From Rhodospirillales bacterium (lineage in GTDB: Bacteria > Pseudomonadota > Alphaproteobacteria > Acetobacterales > Acetobacteraceae), in NCBI GenBank assembly GCA_015654825.1, contig JAATGE010000526.1:1-7802 (forward strand): DNA of 7,802 bases, written 5' to 3'. Positions 1 through 4,760 of this stretch are shown here, piece by piece (the stretch's first letter is position 1; every line of letters begins with the position of its first letter). A model generated the notes under the pieces. That model did not search any database. It was not told where the DNA came from and saw only the letters and a list, made by a program, of their open reading frames with translations. A program made the translations under genes and the position numbers.

Positions 1-20
1 AGGGCAGAGCCCTGGCCTTC
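1..20. repeat. Palindromic intergenic repeat, unit C (fragment)
   Basis: The 20 bases here are identical to 1590-1609 and closely match 4739-4760. The core is an inverted repeat, AGGGC (1-5), AGA loop, GCCCT (9-13). It is probably cut by the window edge, because the other two copies begin with CC before the A. In those copies the palindrome sits at or near the 3' end of a gene, so an unseen gene probably ends just left of the window. Confidence 0.6.
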
Positions 21-73
21 CTGCCCTTATCCGCGCCCTGGACACGGCCGCAAAAGTCAAGATTTCCGGCAGT

Positions 74-82
74 TGGTATTAT
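74..82 (+). promoter_or_regulatory. Possible extended -10 promoter
   Basis: TGG followed by TATTAT (77-82) matches an extended -10 element (TGnTATAAT with one mismatch). It lies 28 bases before the ATG at 110. No good -35 hexamer is present at 17 bases spacing, so the call rests on the -10 alone. Confidence 0.25.
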
Positions 83-109
83 CGCCCCGTTACCAGGGAC
101 GCTAAACCG

Positions 110-397
110 ATGGGCAACCTGATTGCTGCCGTGATGATCGCGATTTTGCTGGCGATTGGCATGGAAATCGTGTGCGGCACCGATCGCACGTGGATTGCAT
201 TCCTATCGCTGGCCGCCGCCGCGGGCGCCGTCGGCCTCGCCGCGCTCCGCACTGTTCGCAATGCCGCCCACCTTGGCCAGGCCACGGACCCGCCGATGGT
301 ACAAACTACCCTCGCCCGTACAATTTACCGACATCATTTGTGCTGCCTCGCGGCCATGGTCCTGGTAATCGCGCTGCAACTGACGGCGAGCGGCTAG
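110..397 (+). CDS. Small hypothetical membrane protein (95 aa)
   Basis: I do not recognise a family. The 95-residue product has three hydrophobic stretches: about residues 4-19, 27-46 (rich in Ala and Leu) and 76-93. The second is followed by a basic segment around residues 47-53 (RTVRNAAH), and the polar loop between helices 2 and 3 spans residues 54-75. This suggests a small inner-membrane protein with three helices. The ATG at 110 was chosen because a possible -10 box (77-82) precedes it and an AGGGA lies about 10 bases upstream, which is a weak ribosome site. The gene sits between two palindromic repeats (1-20 and 404-485), the position real genes occupy elsewhere in the window. The hydrophobic periodicity favours it over the overlapping frames in this GC-rich stretch, but it could still be a chance open frame. 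Confidence 0.5.
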   Translation: MGNLIAAVMIAILLAIGMEIVCGTDRTWIAFLSLAAAAGAVGLAALRTVRNAAHLGQATDPPMVQTTLARTIYRHHLCCLAAMVLVIALQLTASG

Positions 398-403
398 GGT
401 TTG

Positions 404-485
404 ATGGCGTCGCCGACCGGGGGCTCCGCCCCCTGGACCCCTGACGGCGTGCCGCCGCTGTCGTATTCGCTGCGCGGCGGGAGCC
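404..485. repeat. Intergenic palindromic repeat, copy 1 of 82-bp type
   Basis: This stretch aligns nearly end to end with 1401-1483, with roughly a dozen differences by eye. It holds two inverted repeats: GGGGGC (419-424) / GCCCCC (428-433) with a 3-base loop, and CCGCCGC (452-458) / GCGGCGG (474-480). It lies between the convergent ends of the small membrane gene and the Lrp-type gene, and so may serve as a transcription barrier for both. There is no T tract, so it is not a standard intrinsic terminator. The rest of the 398-553 gap shows nothing I can name. Confidence 0.7.
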
Positions 486-553
486 ATCTGCTCGATAGCG
501 TGTCGGGTTTCGCAAACTGGGCGGCATGGGAGTCCGACCTGGTCCGGCACCAC

Positions 554-1024
554 TCAGCCTATCGGCAACGCAGTCGTCCGCTTCAACACCTCCATGGCGA
601 AGAACGCGCGCACATCCGCCAACCGTATCGATTGGATCAATTTCTTGTAGGCCCTGTCATAAGCGGCGATATCCGCCACCTGCAGCTTCAGGATGTAGTC
701 GAACTCGCCGCTGACCCGATAAAATTCCAGCGCTTCCGGCATGTCTCGCACGGCCCGCGCGAACCGCTCCAGCGCTTCCGGCGCGTGCTCCATGAGCCGC
801 AGGCAGACCAGCACGGTCACCCCCACCCCGAGCCGCTCCGGGTCCAGCAGCGCTACACGCCGACGGATGATTCCCGCCTCCTCCAACAGCTTGATGCGCC
901 GCCAACAGGCGTTCTGCGACAGATTGACCCGCTCCGCGACGCTACTGACGGGCGCCGAGGCGTCCTCCTGCAGGAGCGCCAATATCTTCCGGTCGATCGA
1001 ATCCATGGAATAGGGGGCGGCCAT
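554..1024 (-). CDS. Lrp/AsnC family transcriptional regulator
   Basis: The 156-residue product has the usual length and plan of the Lrp/AsnC ('feast/famine') regulators, which bind DNA as dimers or higher oligomers and sense amino acids or other small metabolites. An N-terminal winged helix-turn-helix spans about residues 7-55: MDSIDRKILALLQ opens it, and VSSVAERVNLSQNACWRRI contains the recognition helix. The C-terminal RAM/effector domain contains VSGEFDYILK (104-113), matching the family's G-D/E-F/Y-D turn, and ends with KRTTALPIG, a typical family terminus. The ATG at 1024 is preferred because GGGAG lies 8 bases upstream. A TTG at 1039 would place that GGGAG inside the coding sequence, and the later ATG at 1006 has no ribosome site. 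The gene is divergent from the DUF6356-like gene. Its leader carries a perfect inverted repeat covering the ribosome site, which suggests autoregulation. The effector and targets are unknown. Confidence 0.93.
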   Translation of the reverse strand: MAAPYSMDSIDRKILALLQEDASAPVSSVAERVNLSQNACWRRIKLLEEAGIIRRRVALLDPERLGVGVTVLVCLRLMEHAPEALERFARAVRDMPEALEFYRVSGEFDYILKLQVADIAAYDRAYKKLIQSIRLADVRAFFAMEVLKRTTALPIG

Positions 1025-1073
1025 GGGAGTTTCTCCCAAATTTTTACCGTTCGCCGCAAGCCTTTGGGAGAAA
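1025..1073 (-). promoter_or_regulatory. Leader hairpin or operator covering the regulator's ribosome site
   Basis: TTTCTCCCAAA (1030-1040) and TTTGGGAGAAA (1063-1073) form a perfect 11-bp inverted repeat with a 22-base spacer. In the minus-strand mRNA the start-proximal arm contains the GGGAG Shine-Dalgarno (complement of 1033-1037), so folding would hide it. A competing small hairpin pairs the same GGGAG with CTCCC (complement of 1025-1029), next to the ATG. The symmetry could instead be a DNA operator for the regulator itself, since Lrp-type proteins often bind their own upstream region. The repeat is seen directly; either role is inference. Confidence 0.5.
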
Positions 1074-1101
1074 ATTGCAGTCGAATCTCGGCAATATCTG
1101 G

Positions 1102-1129
1102 CTTATACAGCTTGAATTGGTGGTTTCAA
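1102..1129 (-). promoter_or_regulatory. Sigma70-type promoter for the Lrp-type gene
   Basis: On the minus strand TTGAAA (complement of 1124-1129) and TATAAG (complement of 1102-1107) are separated by 16 bases, each matching 5 of 6 consensus positions. Transcription would start near 1095 and give a leader of about 70 bases that includes the inverted repeat at 1030-1073. The -35 hexamer directly abuts the ATG of the divergent gene at 1130, so the two transcription units overlap. No equally good promoter is visible for the divergent gene. TATACA at 1104-1109 is its best -10 candidate and lies on the same bases. Confidence 0.6.
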
Positions 1130-1369
1130 ATGATCCACGAGCTTTTCACCGAGCACCCCGGGGCCGTCGGCGAGTCCTACTTCCAGCACCAGCGCGCTGC
1201 CTTCTCCTATGCGATCGCGCTGCTCTCGGCAGGTCTTGCCGCGGCCCTGCACGGCCTTCTTCCCTGCCTGTACGAAACCACGGCCAGCCGCACGGTTGCC
1301 CGGTTACACGCGAGCATGTCCGCCCGGCACGCCAGGCCAGGGGTGCTGCCGACAGGCGCTAAATATTGA
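1130..1369 (+). CDS. DUF6356 family small membrane protein
   Basis: The 79-residue product opens with MIHELFTEHPGAVGESYFQHQ, then one hydrophobic segment at about residues 25-46 (FSYAIALLSAGLAAALHGLLPC). Next comes LYETTASRTVARLHASM, followed by a short basic tail. The order 'FxxHPxxVgEsYxxH', then a helix with a HallP turn, then 'TTaSrtv.rLH..M', is the pattern I know from the DUF6356 family of small proteobacterial membrane proteins. Their function is not known. The ATG at 1130 was chosen because the family motif begins right there. The same frame is open much further upstream, but that part lies antisense to the Lrp-type gene. The ribosome site is weak (GGTGG about 5 bases upstream). It may be regulated by the divergent Lrp-type protein, judged only from the shared promoter region. 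Confidence 0.85.
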   Translation: MIHELFTEHPGAVGESYFQHQRAAFSYAIALLSAGLAAALHGLLPCLYETTASRTVARLHASMSARHARPGVLPTGAKY

Positions 1370-1400
1370 TTGTAGATTGGAATCACTGAGTTGAATTCTA

Positions 1401-1483
1401 ATGTCTTCGCCGACCAGGGGGCTCTGCCCCCTGGTCCCCCGACGGCGTGCCGCCGCCTGCGTGAGCGCTGCGCGGCGGGAGCC
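1401..1483. repeat. Intergenic palindromic repeat, copy 2 of 82-bp type
   Basis: This is the second copy of the element at 404-485. Its first palindrome is perfect: GACCAGGGGGC (1412-1422), TCT loop, GCCCCCTGGTC (1426-1436). The second pairs CCGCCGC (1450-1456) with GCGGCGG (1472-1478). Both arms of the shorter helix are also kept in copy 1 although the loops differ, which suggests the fold matters. It lies downstream of the DUF6356-like gene, between convergent genes. Confidence 0.75.
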
Positions 1484-1562
1484 TGCTGAACCAATCCGCG
1501 GAACCGTGGGTCTGGCTCAGTCGCCGCAGCCGATGCAAGCCACGGAAGACATAAAATGGGGC

Positions 1563-1609
1563 CTGGGGCCTACTGGCCCCAGCCAGTCCAGGGCAGAGCC
1601 CTGGCCTTC
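1563..1609. repeat. Palindromic repeat units B and C in tandem
   Basis: Unit B is CTGGGGCC (1563-1570), TACT loop, GGCCCCAG (1575-1582). Unit C is CCAGGGC (1588-1594), AGA loop, GCCCTGG (1598-1604), followed by CCTTC. The last 20 bases equal 1-20. With the palindrome at 1412-1436 this gives the order A, B, C, the same order found at 4606-4760. In the 294-base gap between genes (1370-1663) I see only these repeats and the terminator; 1484-1562 shows nothing recognisable. Confidence 0.7.
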
Positions 1610-1612
1610 GAC

Positions 1613-1643
1613 AAAAAAACCCGGGAGCCAGCTCCCGGGTTTT
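1613..1643 (-). terminator. Intrinsic terminator of the S53 protease gene
   Basis: CCCGGGAGC (1620-1628) and GCTCCCGGG (1631-1639) form a perfect 9-bp stem with a 2-base loop, extended by A/T pairs on both sides. Read on the minus strand, the stem is followed by seven T residues (complement of 1613-1619), 21 bases after the protease stop codon. Four T residues follow on the plus strand, so it could also act weakly on transcripts from the DUF6356-like gene. Confidence 0.88.
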
Positions 1644-1663
1644 CTTCGGCAAGATCAATCCGC

Positions 1664-3580
1664 TTACGGATTGCTGGGCGTCTGCGGAACGCCCGCCGCC
1701 GGCACGCTCGTTTCAATCAGAAAACTGTTTACCACCGGTGTGCCGACCCCTGTGGACAGGCTGTACGACGGCGCCAGCAGCGTATTGACCAGGCCGTTAT
1801 AGCCGGGAATCCCGGTATGGTAGAATGCCGGCCCGCCGGACGCCTGACCCTTGGCCAGCGAGTAGATGTAGTCGTTCAGGTTCCCCAGCCGGTTATTGCC
1901 ATGCGCTTCGATCAGCAGCGCAACGACGCTGAGGAACTCCGGCGACGCTACGCTGGTGCCAATGAAGCCACCGAACCCGCCGCCCAAGCCGACATTGACC
2001 GCCACCTCGACCGCGCTGCGATCGGCATTGCCGTTGCCGTTCTTCGGATTGTTGCCGCCGGTGCAATAGGGTGGCGTCTTGTTGATCTGGGCCAGGTTCT
2101 TCGGGCAGCCGCCGACCTGCATGCCGACATCCGGCAGCGCGCGCCATTTGGTGGAACCGGTGGGGAACCCGTTCTGGAATTCGGGCAGCTTCCACAGGTG
2201 ACTGTATCCGCCGCCTGCGCCCCACACGCCGCCACGCAGCAACCCGCCGGTCTGATATGGGTCGTACGGCACTTCCGGATCCGACCACGCATTCTCGGTC
2301 GAGTAGCTGCTATCGAGCGACCCGGCGGTAACGTTGGTCACCAGGTTCGTGCCGCCAACCGCCGTCACGTTCGGATCGGACGCCGGCGTGCTGACGCCCT
2401 TGACAAACTTGCTGTTGCCGCCATTCGCATATTTCAGTGTCGGGCATTCCAGGCCGGCTTCGTCACCGGAGCTCGCCAGGAACGAAATGCCCTGCGCGTT
2501 ACCCTGCAGGAACAGCTCATGCAGGTTGCGCACCACATCACGCTCATCCTGCCCATTGTTGAATTTCGGAAAATACAGCAACTCACAAGCGCCGAACGAC
2601 GAACTTACGGCATCGACGATGTTCTGGTTCACGATCGCGGTATAGCCGGCCAGGATATTGCCGTCGCTGAGGTTCGGAATGTTGTAGAGCACGACGTGCG
2701 CGCCGGGTGCGCCGCCGAGCGCTTGCTGCACATCCAGCGACGCCTCGCCGAACGCGTCGCTGCTGAGGCCGCCGCCGCCATTGATCGCGACGCGCTGGAA
2801 CAGCTTCGGATCCGGCGTGCCGCTGATCTTGGTCCATTTTTCGTGGTCGAACATCGCCTTTATGTCGCTGTCGCGCACATCGCTGGCCATCAGGATGCCG
2901 ATCGTAGCACCGGTACCATCAAGTTTCTGCGTCGTGCCGTTGACCGAAACGGTCGCTTGCGCCGACGGGTAGCTGTAGGCCTGCTTGAGATCGTCAAACC
3001 AGTACGGCCCGATCGCACTGCCGCTGCGGGCGTCGACACCGGCTTGCAGCGGCGTCACTTGACGCGAGAACACGTGAGCCACGTGCGGTGAAAAGCTGAA
3101 AATCCTCGCGCCACTCGCCGCGAGTTCGTCCGGCATGCGCGGCGCGGCATCGCTGACGATATTGGTGTGGCCGGCATCCGCCTCGGCAATCATCAGGTGC
3201 GTCGCGAACGTGGCCTCGGTGAGACTGGCGGCACCGGTCACGTGCAGGCTGCGGGTCTGCACCGCCACGTTAAAGCCGCGGGCGCGCAGTGCGTTGGCGA
3301 CGCGGGAAACGGTCGCGCTGTCCGGTCCAAAGCGCTGTGCAAATTCAGCCGGCGTCAGCCAGCGGTGGAACAGCTTCGATGCCGGATTATGCAGTTGCAG
3401 CAGCAGCGCATCGAGGCCGGCCGCATCGCGCAGCGGCAGCGTGACGTCGAAGGCGACGGTGCGGGTCGGTTCGGCGCGGGCGATAAAGCGGGTGGCGGCC
3501 GCGGCGGGCGGCAGCGCCGCGCCGAATACGGCGGCGCAGCAGGTGGCGGCAAGCAGCGAGCGTTTGAGGGGACTTTGCAC
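1664..3580 (-). CDS. Secreted S53 family peptidase (sedolisin/kumamolisin-like) proenzyme
   Basis: The product is a 638-residue serine-carboxyl endopeptidase precursor, a family of exported, usually acid-active proteases. Residues 1-29 form a Sec signal peptide: basic MQSPLKR, a hydrophobic core, then an Ala-rich cleavage area. The prodomain (about 37-170) has the classic HRWLTPAEFAQRFGP and a self-cleaved region after it. The catalytic domain shows E279 and D283 in EASLD, the oxyanion Asp D373 in SSGD, and the nucleophile S543 in GTSVASP, so the triad plus oxyanion residue is complete. GAGGGYS (454-460) and LPDVG (483-487) are further family marks. The calcium-site aspartates near the C-terminus look replaced (H588 and S607). 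A segment of about 55 residues between LPDVG and GTS is rich in Gly and Asn and longer than usual. The GTG at 3580 was chosen because GGAG lies 8 bases upstream; a TTG at 3598 has no such site. It has its own terminator and probably its own promoter. The natural substrate is unknown. Confidence 0.93.
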   Translation of the reverse strand: MQSPLKRSLLAATCCAAVFGAALPPAAAATRFIARAEPTRTVAFDVTLPLRDAAGLDALLLQLHNPASKLFHRWLTPAEFAQRFGPDSATVSRVANALRARGFNVAVQTRSLHVTGAASLTEATFATHLMIAEADAGHTNIVSDAAPRMPDELAASGARIFSFSPHVAHVFSRQVTPLQAGVDARSGSAIGPYWFDDLKQAYSYPSAQATVSVNGTTQKLDGTGATIGILMASDVRDSDIKAMFDHEKWTKISGTPDPKLFQRVAINGGGGLSSDAFGEASLDVQQALGGAPGAHVVLYNIPNLSDGNILAGYTAIVNQNIVDAVSSSFGACELLYFPKFNNGQDERDVVRNLHELFLQGNAQGISFLASSGDEAGLECPTLKYANGGNSKFVKGVSTPASDPNVTAVGGTNLVTNVTAGSLDSSYSTENAWSDPEVPYDPYQTGGLLRGGVWGAGGGYSHLWKLPEFQNGFPTGSTKWRALPDVGMQVGGCPKNLAQINKTPPYCTGGNNPKNGNGNADRSAVEVAVNVGLGGGFGGFIGTSVASPEFLSVVALLIEAHGNNRLGNLNDYIYSLAKGQASGGPAFYHTGIPGYNGLVNTLLAPSYSLSTGVGTPVVNSFLIETSVPAAGVPQTPSNP

Positions 3581-3601
3581 TTGGGGATCTCCGTCCAATG
3601 A

Positions 3602-3616
3602 GCCCGACCATCGGGC
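3602..3616 (-). other. Stem-loop in the 5' leader of the protease mRNA
   Basis: GCCCGA (3602-3607) and TCGGGC (3611-3616) form a perfect 6-bp stem with a 3-base loop. If transcription starts near 3618, as the candidate promoter implies, this hairpin caps the 5' end of the transcript and could protect it from decay. The ribosome site (GGAG, complement of 3589-3592) stays outside the stem. Confidence 0.35.
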
Positions 3617-3624
3617 GGAATGGA

Positions 3625-3653
3625 CGCATAGCGCGGCACGACAGCGCTGTCAT
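3625..3653 (-). promoter_or_regulatory. Candidate promoter with 12-bp palindrome upstream of the protease gene
   Basis: On the minus strand ATGACA (complement of 3648-3653) matches 5 of 6 positions of a -35 box. TATGCG (complement of 3625-3630) is a poor -10 box at 17 bases spacing. A perfect palindrome, GACAGCGCTGTC (3640-3651), overlaps the -35 element, where a bound dimer would be expected to affect transcription. The palindrome is certain; its role as an operator is inference. Confidence 0.35.
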
Positions 3654-3675
3654 TAACAATTTTTCGTGTTTAGAC

Positions 3676-3710
3676 TAGGACTCTCTACCTATACAGATGG
3701 AACAGTCCTA
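3676..3710. repeat. Inverted repeat over the stop codon of the first SDR gene
   Basis: TAGGACT (3676-3682) and AGTCCTA (3704-3710) are perfect 7-bp arms with a 21-base loop, and one arm contains the TAG stop. No T run follows on the minus strand, so a classical intrinsic terminator is not supported. It may mark the 3' end of the transcript. The rest of the 3581-3707 gap is described by the promoter and leader entries. Confidence 0.35.
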
Positions 3711-4577
3711 CTGTTTCCGCGAGGGAATCTTGTAGGTCGAACGCAGCACTGCCTCGAACCACGCCTCGGGCAGAAACTTCTGCAACGGCTTCAGCATCGA
3801 GGCATCCTTGCCGACGGTGTAACACGACTTCCACCGTGCGATGTCCAGCAGCTTCAACGCTGCTTCCGTCGCCTCGTCCGCCGTGCTGCCTTTTTCCTCC
3901 AGCAGCTTCGGTAATACTTCTGTTGTCGGCTTCAACAATGACGGCTCGTACAACGCCCGCAGTTCCGGCCGCGTCCGTGACCACATTGCCTTGGTCGACT
4001 CGAACGGATTGGCGGTCATTCCGGTCTTGACGCCACCCGGCAGCACCGTCGTCACCTGGATCCCCCATGCCACAAGTTCGTTGCGCAAAGTGAGTGTCAT
4101 GCCATGCACGGCATGCTTGCTCATGTTATAGACACCAGCACCTGGCGGGCTGACGATGATCGCACCCGACCCGTAATTCATGATCCTGGCCGGCGGCTTG
4201 GCGCGCCGCAGCGCCGGCAGAAACGCCTGCACCAGCCGCAATTGCCCAAACGTATTGATCTCGAACACCCGCCTGACGTCCTCGGTCGAGGCATTCTCCA
4301 GCACACCGGAGCCTATATCAGCGACGCCCGCCACATTCATCAGCAGATCAAGCGGCGCCCCGGCCAGGTACCGCTCCACTTCCGCGGCGCTTTCCCGCAC
4401 ACTCTCCGGGTCGGCCACGTTCTGTTGCACTGGCGTGACGCCCGGCACATCGGCGAACCCCTCCGTCCGCGCATTCGGCAACATGCCGGCGAACACGCGC
4501 CAACCGCGCCCGGCCAACTTACGCGCGAGCAAGTGCCCCTGCCCTTCCGCGCCGCCGCTGATGAAAGCTGTTTTCAT
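3708..4577 (-). CDS. SDR family NAD(P)-dependent oxidoreductase (classical type)
   Basis: The 289-residue product is a classical short-chain dehydrogenase, a cytoplasmic enzyme that oxidises an alcohol or reduces a ketone with NAD(H) or NADP(H). The Rossmann fold starts at residue 3, and the Gly motif is SGGAEGQG (7-14), fitting [TS]GxxxGxG. NVAG (81-84) stands for the usual NNAG. The full tetrad is present: N108, S137, Y150 and K154 (YNMSK), with Ser 13 residues before Tyr as in the family. LPGGVKTGM (179-187) is the post-catalytic cofactor segment. The C-terminal 90 residues are longer than in FabG-like enzymes and resemble the substrate lid of retinol/17-beta-hydroxysteroid dehydrogenase-like SDRs, so a lipid-like substrate is possible but not shown. 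The ATG at 4577 has GGAGG 4 bases upstream. It is on the same strand as the operon at 4759-7802 but separated by 181 bases of palindromic repeats, so co-transcription is uncertain. Confidence 0.9.
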   Translation of the reverse strand: MKTAFISGGAEGQGHLLARKLAGRGWRVFAGMLPNARTEGFADVPGVTPVQQNVADPESVRESAAEVERYLAGAPLDLLMNVAGVADIGSGVLENASTEDVRRVFEINTFGQLRLVQAFLPALRRAKPPARIMNYGSGAIIVSPPGAGVYNMSKHAVHGMTLTLRNELVAWGIQVTTVLPGGVKTGMTANPFESTKAMWSRTRPELRALYEPSLLKPTTEVLPKLLEEKGSTADEATEAALKLLDIARWKSCYTVGKDASMLKPLQKFLPEAWFEAVLRSTYKIPSRKQ

Positions 4578-4605
4578 GTTTCCTCCAACTTAGCACAAGG
4601 AAAGG

Positions 4606-4649
4606 CCAGGGGCTCCGCCCGTGGACCCCGCTGGGGCCTTGGGCCCCAG
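4606..4649. repeat. Palindromic repeat units A (degenerate) and B
   Basis: Unit A, CCAGGGGC (4607-4614) with GCCCGTGG (4618-4625), has one mismatch in the arms around a TCC loop. Unit B is CTGGGGCC (4631-4638) and GGCCCCAG (4642-4649) with a 3-base loop; it corresponds to unit B at 1563-1582. The spacing and order relative to unit C at 4737 mirror the island at 1412-1609. The block lies 29 bases before the start codon of the first SDR gene, in its likely leader. Confidence 0.65.
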
Positions 4650-4708
4650 ACCCCGATTTTATTCGCTCCGCATTCAACATCGGCGCCGTACCTATGGACG
4701 GGGTCTGG
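4646..4708. repeat. Long-range inverted repeat between the two SDR genes
   Basis: CCAGACCCCG (4646-4655) is perfectly complementary to CGGGGTCTGG (4699-4708) across a 43-base, more AT-rich loop. The left arm shares bases with unit B, so the two folds exclude each other. The loop holds ATTTTA (4656-4661), whose complement TAAAAT could be a -10 box for the first SDR gene; a matching -35 is lacking. Confidence 0.45.
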
Positions 4709-4736
4709 AGAGCTGTTCCCGGCCGGCCTGACGGGA

Positions 4737-4760
4737 CCAGGGGCAGAGCCCCTGGACTTC
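4737..4760. repeat. Palindromic repeat unit C next to the second SDR stop codon
   Basis: CCAGGGGC (4737-4744), AGA loop, GCCCCTGG (4748-4755) is a perfect 8-bp palindrome followed by ACTTC. It is the third copy of unit C (see 1-20 and 1588-1609). On the minus strand it begins three bases after the TGA of the second SDR gene, and its conserved flank overlaps that stop codon. It could work as a 3'-end stabiliser or a transcription barrier for the operon. Confidence 0.7.

Noticed and set aside
419..433. GGGGGC/GCCCCC hairpin as an intrinsic terminator
   Set aside because: No T run follows on either strand, so it fits a dispersed palindrome better than a classical terminator.
401..1129. Upstream in-frame extension of the DUF6356-like gene
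   Set aside because: It runs antisense through the Lrp-type gene and a repeat. The family motif begins exactly at the ATG at 1130.
404..1483. Repeat pair 404-485 and 1401-1483 as ends of a mobile element
   Set aside because: The copies are in the same orientation and flank the regulator and DUF6356-like genes, but there is no transposase, the copies differ at many positions, and related palindromes occur elsewhere in the window.
1556..3091. Open frame of 511 codons on the plus strand
   Set aside because: It lies entirely antisense to the S53 protease, whose motifs are unmistakable. The translation is Arg/Ala-rich with no recognisable motif, which is normal for the opposite strand of GC-rich genes.
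3676..3710. Inverted repeat as terminator of the first SDR gene
   Set aside because: The arms are only 7 bp with a 21-base loop and there is no T tract on the minus strand; kept only as a repeat.
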